DNA from: Bacteroidales bacterium
Lineage (GTDB): Bacteria; Bacteroidota; Bacteroidia; Bacteroidales; VadinHA17
DNA length: 63,206 bases
Direction: 5' to 3'
Assembly (NCBI GenBank): GCA_017882305.1
Contig: JADGPU010000006.1
Location: 1-63,206, forward strand
This document shows, piece after piece, positions 1 to 9,341 of the stretch. The notes below the pieces were generated by a model. The model worked only from the letters and a program-made list of their open reading frames with translations. It was not told the DNA's origin and ran no database searches. Position 1 is the first letter of the stretch, and each line of letters opens with the position of its first letter. The position numbers and the translations under genes were made by a program.

Positions 1-330
1 ATACGTCTTGCCATTGGTGAGGATTATTCGCATATATACAAAACCATGATATATGAGTCAGTACTGATCGGATTGATTGGCTCCGTAACCGGGACAGTGA
101 TAGGTACGTTGATGTCGCTCTATATGCAAAATCATGGACTTGATCTGAGTTCAATGATGAAAAATGCGACAATTTTAATGCCGGCAGTCTTTCATGCCAG
201 GATCACCTCCGCTGCATTTTTTATCGGATTTATTCCCGGATTATTATCCACAGTTATTGGCACAATGCTTTCGGGGATAGGAATTTACAAACGCAAAACA
301 GCTCAATTATTTAAAGAATTAGAAGCATGA
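1..330 (+). CDS. ABC transporter permease, FtsX/MacB-like, C-terminal part (5' truncated)
   Basis: The frame is open from base 1, so the gene begins upstream of the window. The visible C-terminal ~109 residues hold two hydrophobic segments (around IGLIGSVTGTVIGTLMSLY and FIGFIPGLLSTVIGTML) separated by a short polar part. This is the layout of the last helices of FtsX-domain permeases, which work with an ATPase in lipoprotein export or efflux. Its TGA overlaps the ATG of the next gene by 4 bases, so the two are translationally coupled; the LolA-like neighbour suggests a lipoprotein or lipid transport role. The substrate cannot be told from this fragment. Confidence 0.75.
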   Translation: MRLAIGEDYSHIYKTMIYESVLIGLIGSVTGTVIGTLMSLYMQNHGLDLSSMMKNATILMPAVFHARITSAAFFIGFIPGLLSTVIGTMLSGIGIYKRKTAQLFKELEA

Positions 331-1061
331 AAAAAATAGTTATACCTGTGTTTATGTTGTGTGTATCATTAAATGCACAGAATCCTTCAGCCAGGGAAAT
401 AATAGAAAAAGTAGACAAAAATATGTCGGCAGATAGCAGGGTTTTTACTTCCAAAATGATAATACATAACCCCAGAAACACCCGCACCATTGAATCCAAA
501 TCATGGAGTATGGGGGAGAAAAAATCATATACTGAGTATCTTTCGCCACCTCGTGAACAGGGAACTAAAATGCTTAAACTTGATGATCAGCTTTGGATTT
601 TTTCTCCTTCCACTGACAGGATAATCCAGATTTCGGGTCACATGCTCAGGCAGTCCGTAATGGGTTCTGACCTCTCATACGAAGATATGATGGAAGATCC
701 GCATTTACTTAATCATTATGCAGGCAAGATAGATGGAGAAGAAAAAATTGCTAACAGAATTTGCTGGATCATCACCCTTACTGCAAATACTCCCGATGTG
801 GCTTATCAGACACAAAAAGTCTGGGTTGATAAAGATCGCTTCATCCCGTTAAGGAAGGAACTTTATGCAAGAAGCGGCGTTCTGCTCAAAAGGACGGAAC
901 TATCAGATGTATTGCAGATACAGGGCAGATGGTTCCCTAAGAAAATACTTTTTAAAGATGTGCTTAAAGAGGGTAATGGAACTGAGTTCCAGATGATGGA
1001 AATTGAATTCAATACTAAAATTCCCGAGTACATTTTTTCAAAAGCGAGTCTGAAGAAATAG
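327..1061 (+). CDS. Outer-membrane lipoprotein-sorting protein (LolA-like family)
   Basis: 244 residues with an N-terminal signal peptide (MKKIVIPVFMLCVSLNAQ). The body has the hallmarks of the LolA-like family often annotated 'outer membrane lipoprotein-sorting protein': an early SREIIEKVDKNM-type helix, the DDQLWIFSPSTDRI strand region, and the conserved GSDLSYEDMM motif. The family is periplasmic with a half-barrel that binds lipid. It overlaps the upstream permease gene by 4 bases (ATGA), so it is probably the periplasmic partner of that ABC system. A dedicated substrate is inference. It ends 11 bases before the convergent DUF4249 gene, with a weak AAATAGG/CCTATTT inverted repeat across the two ends. 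Confidence 0.8.
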   Translation: MKKIVIPVFMLCVSLNAQNPSAREIIEKVDKNMSADSRVFTSKMIIHNPRNTRTIESKSWSMGEKKSYTEYLSPPREQGTKMLKLDDQLWIFSPSTDRIIQISGHMLRQSVMGSDLSYEDMMEDPHLLNHYAGKIDGEEKIANRICWIITLTANTPDVAYQTQKVWVDKDRFIPLRKELYARSGVLLKRTELSDVLQIQGRWFPKKILFKDVLKEGNGTEFQMMEIEFNTKIPEYIFSKASLKK

Positions 1062-1072
1062 GATTGCTCACC

Positions 1073-1930
1073 CTATTTTACCGATTTGATCAATGAATCT
1101 GTAATGATGATCGTTTTCGCTGAAACAGCACATGCCCCGAAGTAACCTAAAGCACCATTGCTGAGATTATTATTCGGATTAGCAGGTGTTGATCCGAAGA
1201 AAGGATTAGTATAAAGCAGGTCAGCGAGAGTACGGTAATACCCATAAGTTTTCTGATCGAGGGATTGAAGTTCGATACCGAAAGTGTCACCAACCGTTGC
1301 ATTTGCAACACGCAATTCTGTTTCCTGTCCATTTGTATATTGATCATCATACAACCTGTAGTTTTGGGTATTAATGGAATCGTTCTTAAAAACCTTTATC
1401 CTGTAGAAATTTTTTTCTTCAGGATCTTTGAAAAAACAATGAATTTCAACATGAGTTTCTTTTTTATTTTCTTCCCCGAAATCGAATCGTTGAAACTGAC
1501 TTTTTACAAGAACCAGCGAATCGATATTGACGTGACTGAATATGGTGGAAGAGCCGGAATATTCCTGGCCTTCGGATATGACTTTCAAAGCGTATGTTCT
1601 TCCCGGAATTCCCCTTGTCTTTGAAGTAATATAAACACCAGGTGCTCTTTCTTTTAAAGTATCGGTTATACCTTTACTGTCAGTTATAATAGCCTGTGCC
1701 CCAGTAACCGTTTCTAAAACAGGCTGATTAAAATAACTTCCTGATTTACTTATCGTAACAGAATAAGGACCCCGAATGTCGTAAATCAATCCTTCGATGA
1801 CTATACGAGGTGCAGCTTCGTTCAGATCAACATTGATAACTTTCTGACACCCTGGGAATGCCAGAATAGTCACCAATGATAATATAATTTCGAGTACATC
1901 TGCTGGACTTATTTTCGTTCTTTTTTTCAT
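1073..1930 (-). CDS. DUF4249 family protein, TonB-receptor partner lipoprotein
   Basis: 285 residues. A hydrophobic leader ends in a Cys (AFPGCQK), a loose lipobox, followed by the VINVDLNEAAPRIVIEG segment and Ig-like beta strands typical of DUF4249. In Bacteroidota these proteins are encoded directly after FecA-like TonB receptors and are thought to sit on the outer membrane beside them. Here the receptor gene ends 12 bases upstream on the same strand, so the two form one unit. The ligand is unknown. No enzymatic motif is visible. Confidence 0.8.
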   Translation of the reverse strand: MKKRTKISPADVLEIILSLVTILAFPGCQKVINVDLNEAAPRIVIEGLIYDIRGPYSVTISKSGSYFNQPVLETVTGAQAIITDSKGITDTLKERAPGVYITSKTRGIPGRTYALKVISEGQEYSGSSTIFSHVNIDSLVLVKSQFQRFDFGEENKKETHVEIHCFFKDPEEKNFYRIKVFKNDSINTQNYRLYDDQYTNGQETELRVANATVGDTFGIELQSLDQKTYGYYRTLADLLYTNPFFGSTPANPNNNLSNGALGYFGACAVSAKTIIITDSLIKSVK

Positions 1931-1942
1931 TTCTGTAAAGAC

Positions 1943-4294
1943 TTAAAACTTGAAATTATAGGTTATGGCGGGAACAAACCGGAAAAGAGATAATTGCACT
2001 GCCTGCATTTTCGTGGGGTTATTGGGATCCTGCTGAAAATTTATTGCGTAAGCATTCGCACGTGCATAAACATTATAGATTGAGAAATTCCAGTTACTCT
2101 CAAATCTGACAGTTTTTTTCCGCTGCCAGGTAAGGCCAATGTCTAACCTGTGGTAATCGGGCATCCTGTAACCGTTCCTTTCGGTATAATATGGTACAAT
2201 ATTGCCATCGACAGCATACCTGCCGCTTGGAAATGTAACAACGTTACCGCTTATAAAAATCCATGTGGCCGAAAAAGTGAGTTTCGGATTAAACTGATAC
2301 ATACCTACAATAGCTATATTATTTGGTCTGTCTTGTTTTGCCAGGAATGTTTTGCCTTCATTGATATCAGGGAATTTTCTTTTCACTTTCGATAAGGTGT
2401 AGCTTATCCAGCCTGTCAGTTTTCCATATTTTTTCCTGATGAGGAACTCAGCTCCATATCCCCATCCTTTCCCAAATACCAGTTGTGATTCCACCTTACT
2501 ATTCAGGATAAGATTGGCCCCGTTACGGTAATCAATTTGGTTTTGCAGTGTTTTATAGTAAACTTCAACTGATGTTTCATACATGTTGTTTGAAAAATTC
2601 CTGAAATAACCCAGAGTGTACTGATCAGCAACCTCCGGTAAAATATTAATATTACTGGGTACCCACAAATCGAATGGTGTAGTTGAAGTTGTGTTCGATA
2701 ACAAATGTATGTATTGGCGGGTTCTTGCGTATGAAACTTTGACCGAGCTTGAGTCATTGATGATATAATTCACCAGTAATCTTGGTTCAAATCCACCATA
2801 TGTACTGAAAATTTTGCCTTTAGGATATATTGCGGAATCCACAACATCCGCTACCTGATTATAAGTGTATACCGTACCCGGCCCGATTGAACTGAAAAGA
2901 GAATAACGTAGTCCGTATGTTGCCTTAAGATGAGGTGAAATTGTCTGTTCATTGGAAATGTAAAGTGCATTTTCCAGCGCATAGCGGTTATCAACAGATC
3001 TGACATGGAAAAATACAGTACTGTCAACTTTACTGGGAACGAATGTATGGTAAATGGAATTGAAACCAAATTTGATTGTATTGTTTGAATTCAAATAATA
3101 ATGCAGGTCTTCTTTCAGGTTCCAGTCCTGAATTTGCGATATTACATTCATGGTCTTAGTACCCACAACCACATTGAAATTATAACTATACTTGTTGAAG
3201 ATTAAAGAAGTGTTGGAAAAGAGTTTATCGTTGATAATATGGTTCCACCTGGTTGTGGCAGTGACATTTCCCCAATTGAGACCCACGATACCACCAAGGT
3301 TGAAATTATCCCTGCCGAGGTAACATGAAAAATACAACCGGTCTTTTTCTGAAAACTGATAATTGACTTTCATGTTCAGATCGTAGAAATAAAGAGTTGA
3401 TTTACTCGCAGTAGAATCCGCTCCATGCGGCGAAAGAAGTCTGAGGAAAAGATCAGCATAAGTCCTGCGTGCGGCAATCATGAAGGAACCCTTTTTTTTA
3501 AATATTGGCCCCTCGACAGCTAAACGGGATGCGATAAGTCCTATTCCTCCTGACACATGATATTCCCTATTGTTGCCTTCATTCATTTTAATGTCGACCA
3601 CAGAGGATAACCGACCACCATATTCGGACGGAAAACCGCCCTTATATAATGTAATATCCTTAATGGCATCTGAGTTGAAAGTTGAAAAGAATCCCAGCAA
3701 ATGAGAGGGATTATATACCGGTGCTTCATCAAGTAAAATAAGGTTTTGGTCAACACCTCCTCCACGTACATAAAAACCTGCATTTCCCTCTCCGGCCGGT
3801 GTTACTCCGGGTAGCAACTGAATGGTTTTTAAAATATCCTTTTCACCCAGAATAACAGGTATATTCTGGATTTCCCTGACATTGATTTTTGAAATCAACT
3901 CATTCTGAACCACATTGATGTTATTCTTTTCACCCACAATTGTAACTTCCTTTAAGGCAATAGATTCTTCCTCCAGGTCAAAAGTCAGCTTTATGTTTTC
4001 TTTTAAATCCAAAGGAATGGTCCTGGTTTTGTACCCCATGAATTGAACTATTAATGAATATTTCCCGGTTGGAAGTGTAAGGGAAAAATATCCATAAGAA
4101 TTTGAAGTAATTCCTATTGTTGGATTTTCTTTAGGATAAATGACAGCACCTGTAAGAGTTTCACCGGTTCTCGCATCCCTTATAAAACCACTTATAGTTG
4201 CTGATTTTGGTGTTTCATTCTCCGAATATCCCGGTAGCAAGAAAACTAAAAATATAAGGATTAGAAAGTAGATTTTTTTAGTCATTAAATCCAT
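1943..4294 (-). CDS. TonB-dependent receptor with carboxypeptidase-regulatory-like domain
   Basis: 783 residues. A signal peptide is followed by a CarboxypepD_reg-like beta-sandwich (about 30-115, SGFIRDARTGETLTGAVIYP), a plug domain (about 125-235, including GEKDILKTIQLLPGV, YVRGGGVDQNLILLDEAP and GGRLSSVVDI) and a C-terminal beta barrel ending in VPAITYNFKF with a terminal Phe. It imports a ligand across the outer membrane using TonB energy. The DUF4249 partner and lack of a SusD gene place it with FecA-like rather than SusCD glycan systems. ATG at 4294 or the ATG three codons later (4285) could be the start. Confidence 0.9.
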   Translation of the reverse strand: MDLMTKKIYFLILIFLVFLLPGYSENETPKSATISGFIRDARTGETLTGAVIYPKENPTIGITSNSYGYFSLTLPTGKYSLIVQFMGYKTRTIPLDLKENIKLTFDLEEESIALKEVTIVGEKNNINVVQNELISKINVREIQNIPVILGEKDILKTIQLLPGVTPAGEGNAGFYVRGGGVDQNLILLDEAPVYNPSHLLGFFSTFNSDAIKDITLYKGGFPSEYGGRLSSVVDIKMNEGNNREYHVSGGIGLIASRLAVEGPIFKKKGSFMIAARRTYADLFLRLLSPHGADSTASKSTLYFYDLNMKVNYQFSEKDRLYFSCYLGRDNFNLGGIVGLNWGNVTATTRWNHIINDKLFSNTSLIFNKYSYNFNVVVGTKTMNVISQIQDWNLKEDLHYYLNSNNTIKFGFNSIYHTFVPSKVDSTVFFHVRSVDNRYALENALYISNEQTISPHLKATYGLRYSLFSSIGPGTVYTYNQVADVVDSAIYPKGKIFSTYGGFEPRLLVNYIINDSSSVKVSYARTRQYIHLLSNTTSTTPFDLWVPSNINILPEVADQYTLGYFRNFSNNMYETSVEVYYKTLQNQIDYRNGANLILNSKVESQLVFGKGWGYGAEFLIRKKYGKLTGWISYTLSKVKRKFPDINEGKTFLAKQDRPNNIAIVGMYQFNPKLTFSATWIFISGNVVTFPSGRYAVDGNIVPYYTERNGYRMPDYHRLDIGLTWQRKKTVRFESNWNFSIYNVYARANAYAINFQQDPNNPTKMQAVQLSLFRFVPAITYNFKF

Positions 4295-4335
4295 GTATTG
4301 GGGTTTCTAAAAAAGGCATTTTCTCTTCTGCTTTT

Positions 4336-4423
4336 CCTTTGTATTACTTTGCTATGTACTTTGTGACCCTTAGTGGTTAATGGCTTTTTCTTTTACCACA
4401 AAGGGATACAAAGGTTCACAAAG
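4336..4423. repeat. CACAAAG-type inverted intergenic element, copy A
   Basis: An intergenic element in the 262-base gap between the TonB receptor and CotH genes. The left arm contains CCTTTGT, ACTTTGTG and TTAGTGGTTAA; the right arm contains TTACCACAAAGG, ATACAAAGG and TTCACAAAG, so the arms are imperfect inverted repeats. The same arrangement recurs at 53569-53664. Its role is not known. Confidence 0.65.
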
Positions 4424-4556
4424 AACTTTTGGTCAGCCCCATGTTTCACTTGATACGTCTATTTCTGATTCTATGTTGAATCAGTCTTCCTTTATATATT
4501 CCTATAAACAGTAAATCTGTTAGTTTGTTGTTTAACTGACAGACAGAAGATCTGAT

Positions 4557-6587
4557 TTATTCCTTAATAATTTTTTTTATGAAATTCCCCTCCGGTGAAA
4601 TTACCATGATCATATAAATACCCTGAGAGCAAGAGCTCATATCAAGTTTATATATTTCGGAATTAACATCAATTCTTCTTATTAATCTTCCCTGAAAATC
4701 AAATAGTTCCACAATTTTAATTGTACCCGAAGATTCTATTGTAAGATTATCTTTAACAGGCGTGGGATAAAATTTCAACTTCATGCTGTTCTCAGTCTCT
4801 TTGACAGAAACGATAGTATTTGTTGATGCTGTCCAGTTAGTGACAATACTATTATCTGAATTGGGATCGATTAATTGCAGGTAATACCCGTTACCATCAG
4901 CATCCGGCCAGGGAGGCAGGTTGGAATACCTGACACTGTCAATTATGTTTCCAAACCCATCTGCCAGGATAAGTTTCTCTCCATTGTCTGATAAATTCCG
5001 GGTAAACTGGCCAAAAGGATGGATACCATATTTTGCTGTGAAAACCTCTGAATTGCTGGCAAGTATCTTCGTTAAGCCAGGAGAAATCTCAGAATTCGCA
5101 GGGAATTGGTACACAAATCCTGTTCCGTTGAAATAAACCCCCGTCAGATCTATTGTTTTATTCCCGGTATTTTGTATTTCAATGAATTCCTGGTCACTAC
5201 TGATAGGAAAATCCACAGATGTATTTGGATTGTACATAATTTTGGTAATTACCAGCGAAGGAGTTTCCACATTGCTGCAATCTGAATATGGACCAATATT
5301 TGTTGTCATCCAGGAAATTCTTTGATTTAACCATTCTTTCATGTTATTTATCTCCATTAAAAGATTGGAGACAGTACCCCATCTCTCATTTTCCCTGACC
5401 GCTGCCTCGCTGATTGTCGCAATAGTCCGGTCAATAAGGGTGTCAATAACCGAGAGATTTAAAGGCTGGCCGGGTTGGATGAGCTGATTCCATCTTTTCG
5501 ACAGGTAACATCTAAAAACGGGGTTAGTGAAAAGGTCCTTCCAGAATTTAGGTCCTTCATTATCTCCGTTATCAAATTGCCATGTATAGGTTTTACTTCT
5601 GTCGAAATTCCAGATAAACAGGTCATTTCCAAAAGTCAGGTTATTGTCCCAGATTGGTCCGGCCCTTAACTTTCCGTTCCTGTCCTTGTGAAAAAACGTG
5701 CTGAACTGATACGCGTCGGCATTTGCAGAAATTTCACTTATAATCATGAAATCAACAAAAGAGGGGATATCGATTACTGAAGGATATCCTGAATCAAGTG
5801 AAGTGTTTCCTGTGGAAGCAGTATTGCTTAGTTTCTCAAATTCAGAATGGATATAGTTGTCTTGCTGGGGAGTTACATCTTCCGGATTCGGATATGAATG
5901 AATAAAAGTAACATCATTTGACCCGAGGTAACTTGACATAGTCCAGGCTACCGGATCATCTGCATTCGTTTTATCGGCTTTTAAGATATATCCTCCGGTA
6001 ACAGACGGGTAAGTATTGTCGAGTGTACCCATTCTCATAATGTCAATCCTGCCGGGTCCCTGTTTTATTTTTTCCTGAAGCACATATAGTCCGTTGTAGG
6101 AGCCATTTATCATAACTTCACAATAGACAGTTCTGCTTGCGTATTCGCCTATCATCCGCGATAAATTAAAACACAGGTAATCGCGTATAAGTGATGGCTC
6201 GAATCCTAGAGCGTTAAGAATCCAGTCATTGTCACTCGGCAGTCCCAGTAACATTACATTATTATTTGAAGTATTATCAGCCTTCAAAGTTGTCAGTCCA
6301 AATTGTTTTTTTGGCAGTGCCTGTGAACTTGAGCCTCTTATTTCTATGTTTATACGACCATTGTAGTTCAGGTATCCTGCTGTATTCTGATCGATAACAT
6401 AATTTCGTAATCCTTTTCCCCGGTATATTATTTTCATAGTGGCAAGGACCCTTGGTGAATCGGGTATTTCAACTCCTCCATCGGTATTAATTAATACAAT
6501 GGGAAGGTTGCTGTCTGTAAAGCTTTGAGAATAAGAAGATATGTAGAAACATAACAGTACACAGACAAGATTAAGACATCGCTTCAT
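4557..6587 (-). CDS. Secreted CotH-family protein with lamin-tail domain and T9SS sorting tail
   Basis: 676 residues. A signal peptide (to about residue 20) is followed by a CotH domain (about 40-430; IEIRGSSSQALPKKQFGL, LNALGFEPSLIRDYL, LYVLQEKIK, GPIWDNNLTFGND), a lamin-tail domain (about 444-545; VITKIMYNPN, DQEFIEIQNTG) and a C-terminal type IX secretion sorting domain (about 600-676; FYPTPVKDNLTI, FDFQGRLIRR, GIYMIMV). CotH proteins resemble spore-coat protein kinases, but the substrate of secreted Bacteroidota forms is unknown. The T9SS tail predicts export to the cell surface or medium. It appears to be monocistronic. Confidence 0.88.
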   Translation of the reverse strand: MKRCLNLVCVLLCFYISSYSQSFTDSNLPIVLINTDGGVEIPDSPRVLATMKIIYRGKGLRNYVIDQNTAGYLNYNGRINIEIRGSSSQALPKKQFGLTTLKADNTSNNNVMLLGLPSDNDWILNALGFEPSLIRDYLCFNLSRMIGEYASRTVYCEVMINGSYNGLYVLQEKIKQGPGRIDIMRMGTLDNTYPSVTGGYILKADKTNADDPVAWTMSSYLGSNDVTFIHSYPNPEDVTPQQDNYIHSEFEKLSNTASTGNTSLDSGYPSVIDIPSFVDFMIISEISANADAYQFSTFFHKDRNGKLRAGPIWDNNLTFGNDLFIWNFDRSKTYTWQFDNGDNEGPKFWKDLFTNPVFRCYLSKRWNQLIQPGQPLNLSVIDTLIDRTIATISEAAVRENERWGTVSNLLMEINNMKEWLNQRISWMTTNIGPYSDCSNVETPSLVITKIMYNPNTSVDFPISSDQEFIEIQNTGNKTIDLTGVYFNGTGFVYQFPANSEISPGLTKILASNSEVFTAKYGIHPFGQFTRNLSDNGEKLILADGFGNIIDSVRYSNLPPWPDADGNGYYLQLIDPNSDNSIVTNWTASTNTIVSVKETENSMKLKFYPTPVKDNLTIESSGTIKIVELFDFQGRLIRRIDVNSEIYKLDMSSCSQGIYMIMVISPEGNFIKKIIKE

Positions 6588-6688
6588 TTTATTGTGATTG
6601 ACTAATGATACAAATGTGTCAATTATTTTCGTATAAATGAATATTGAAAATAATTAAGAGCTTGTTAAAAACGGTTGAAAAAATATTT

Positions 6689-9313
6689 TCAGGGCTTGAT
6701 CACCTTTGCTAATACCCCGGGGATCTGAAGCAGATCGTAGTCATTACTATATATTAAATATTTATCATTCCAGCGGGGATTAAATTTATCCTTATAATCC
6801 CTTTGCCCTTTATAATGAGAAAATGAACGGATTTTTTCATAAGCAAACTTTATTGATTTTTCTGTAAAGTTGTGGGGATCATCAAGACCTGACATTGGTG
6901 CAAAACCCAGATTAATAAATTGTACACCATTGGCTTTGAAATAATTGAAAAGTTCAATAAGGATATAATCCATAATCCCGTTGGGTGCATCGGCGGTTTT
7001 CCTCAGCAAGTCATAAGTACCTTCATTTTTTACATAATCTGTAATTATATTTAAAAAAGCAATAATTTTTTCTTCGCTGTTTTCAATGGAGATTACAGTT
7101 TGTTCTTTTATCTCTTTTTCAACAAACATTCCCTGTGAAAAGATTATTTCTTCCCGTTCTGTAAGTTTCAGCCATTCGTCACTCACAGCTTTAAGTTTCT
7201 GAATCAAACCGTCACGGAGAGGAGGAGTATTTATATGTGTGGTATAACCCTGTTCTTTTATTTTATTAAGGGCGTTTCTGATAGATTTTTTCTCACCTCC
7301 TTCAAGCGAAAAAGAGTATAGGTCAACTACTCCCTCCTGACCAAGGAAAAGACTCTTCTTTGATAATTCATGGTAAACAGGCAGACTCTCTTTTGGCACC
7401 CTGTAGTAAATTTCTTTAAGCCCGTTCTCATAAGAATATTTACTGAAAGCGACAATACATTTTTTCATCTCTTGTTTGTTTTCGGCGACAGGGTTCTCAA
7501 GAACTACCGCAAAATTTCTGTTGACCCGGTAGGAGATATAAGCATTAAATTCAGGAGGTGCAAAAATTAATTTGTCAGAATATGTTTTGAAAAAGTCGAG
7601 TGAGGAATTTCCAAATTGATATGTCAGCGCTTTAGCCCGCGATATTTCTTCATCTGATGGTGTAATTTTGATAACATAAGGCCTGACAAGAGAATAAACA
7701 AGAAAGGTTATTGAAGAAAACCCGCTTATCTTGATCAGATAAATAAAGTCACGGGCGAAAGCGTCGTGCGGTATCAGATCGTTGCTTCCAATGAGAAAAA
7801 AATTCTGAAGTGTGTACCGGAACGACTGAAAAATATTGAAGTCGATATGAAAGTGTCTTTTATCAAGGAAGTAGAATCCAACGACACCATATAACATTAC
7901 AGCCGCCATACTTAACATAGCTGTCTGTAAACCTACTGTTCCTAATTTTGGATTTGTTTTAACGTGGTACTCTTTTCTTGTTGCCATAAGTGAGCCGACA
8001 ATCAGAAGTGCTATTGTAGCTTCTTCATAATCTATTCCTTTGGTAATATGCCCAAAGACCGAAATAATACTTAATGCAATTGCGAACCACCAGGCTGTTC
8101 GTAATCCTCTCAGCATAAATGCTGCTGTGACCAGTAAAAATAATCCTGCAATAAAAACAAAGCTGTTTGAAAAGCTCACAAAATCAACTAGCAAATAATC
8201 TTTTAAAACCCTAAGCCTCTCTGGAAGTGCCGGTGTTAATACGGAAATGATGTTCACAATACCAAGAGTAAAGATCAAAACTGCAGGAAAAATTCTCATT
8301 ATCAATTTATCAACCTTTAGCATGAAGCTCACCACACCTGTAAAAAGAGGAAGCCAGAATTCGAAAAACCTGAAAAGCAGGGTTATTGCTATCGAATCAG
8401 CATTCGTGAATCCGGAATGTGTAAGAACATAAACCATTGAAACCTCTATTGCCCCCAGACCTCTCAGAAATGGCGATATAATCAGGAATATTACTACAAC
8501 AATATAAGCTATGATTGCAGATGAAAGAGAGGGTGGAAAATGCAGAGCTATCATCGATATATATACGTGAGCGATCCCCACAAACTCGATCAGGACAGAT
8601 ATTAATATAGTATAAATAAATTGCTTCCGGTTTATATTGTTGCTTTTCAGCTCTTCAATGAAAAGTTCAGCTTTAGGGTAGATCTTTATAATCAGGTAGT
8701 AAAGTTTCCCTTTTCTCAGAAGCGAATAATAAACAAAAACAAACAACAACAAAATCAGCATAACTCCTGCAAGGGCATACCATTTTCCCATGCCTATACT
8801 CCCTCCTGAAACAACAAAAAGGAAAGCAGGTATGGCAACAATTACAACAGATAGAATCCCTACAAATGCGTAGATTGAAGAGGCAAAATAAACTTGTGTC
8901 CTGGTGATTCCTTTTTTTTCTATTTCATTACTGAAAAATGCAAGTGAGGATACTGCACCAGCTGGCAAAAAAACGCTTATGAAATTGCGTTTGAGAAAAA
9001 GCATTATTGCATCCCAAAGCTTTACTTTCGTGTCGATTGAAGCAAAAGATGTCACGTACATCATTCCCTGAATAAGAATATAGAAAATAACAAGCCCCAG
9101 ACCGGCGAGTACCCAATACCTGTTTGCATTAGAAAGAATATCTCTGACGTGTAACAGTTCACGTTTCTGATGAAAGGTAAACCATGCTGCCAGAATTATA
9201 AACAGGGCAGTAAAAAGAAACTGAGTAATGAGCTTCGCATTTTCATTAAGAAATATGAAGACTTTTTCTTTAAAAAAGTTCCGGACGGACGCTGATGAGT
9301 TATCTTTTATCAT
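6689..9313 (-). CDS. mprF: MprF-like aminoacyl-phosphatidylglycerol synthase/flippase
   Basis: 874 residues, close to the size of full-length MprF. The N-terminal ~550 residues carry about a dozen membrane helices (flippase-like half). The C-terminal soluble half (about 570-870) is a DUF2156/LPG-synthase domain with the SDEWL motif, AFLNIITDY, a NGIMDYILIELFNYFKANG helix, LGFAPMSGL and a final PRWNDKYLIY stretch. The enzyme transfers an aminoacyl group (often Lys) from tRNA to phosphatidylglycerol and flips the product, lowering surface negative charge. It lies 28 bases downstream of the AcvB-like gene on the same strand. The amino acid used cannot be read from sequence. Confidence 0.85.
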   Translation of the reverse strand: MIKDNSSASVRNFFKEKVFIFLNENAKLITQFLFTALFIILAAWFTFHQKRELLHVRDILSNANRYWVLAGLGLVIFYILIQGMMYVTSFASIDTKVKLWDAIMLFLKRNFISVFLPAGAVSSLAFFSNEIEKKGITRTQVYFASSIYAFVGILSVVIVAIPAFLFVVSGGSIGMGKWYALAGVMLILLLFVFVYYSLLRKGKLYYLIIKIYPKAELFIEELKSNNINRKQFIYTILISVLIEFVGIAHVYISMIALHFPPSLSSAIIAYIVVVIFLIISPFLRGLGAIEVSMVYVLTHSGFTNADSIAITLLFRFFEFWLPLFTGVVSFMLKVDKLIMRIFPAVLIFTLGIVNIISVLTPALPERLRVLKDYLLVDFVSFSNSFVFIAGLFLLVTAAFMLRGLRTAWWFAIALSIISVFGHITKGIDYEEATIALLIVGSLMATRKEYHVKTNPKLGTVGLQTAMLSMAAVMLYGVVGFYFLDKRHFHIDFNIFQSFRYTLQNFFLIGSNDLIPHDAFARDFIYLIKISGFSSITFLVYSLVRPYVIKITPSDEEISRAKALTYQFGNSSLDFFKTYSDKLIFAPPEFNAYISYRVNRNFAVVLENPVAENKQEMKKCIVAFSKYSYENGLKEIYYRVPKESLPVYHELSKKSLFLGQEGVVDLYSFSLEGGEKKSIRNALNKIKEQGYTTHINTPPLRDGLIQKLKAVSDEWLKLTEREEIIFSQGMFVEKEIKEQTVISIENSEEKIIAFLNIITDYVKNEGTYDLLRKTADAPNGIMDYILIELFNYFKANGVQFINLGFAPMSGLDDPHNFTEKSIKFAYEKIRSFSHYKGQRDYKDKFNPRWNDKYLIYSNDYDLLQIPGVLAKVIKP

Positions 9314-9341
9314 GGACTTAACTAATCCAAATATACGATTT

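Noticed and set aside
1265..1624. 119-codon plus-strand frame opposite DUF4249
   Set aside because: Phe-rich antisense shadow without a plausible start or domain.
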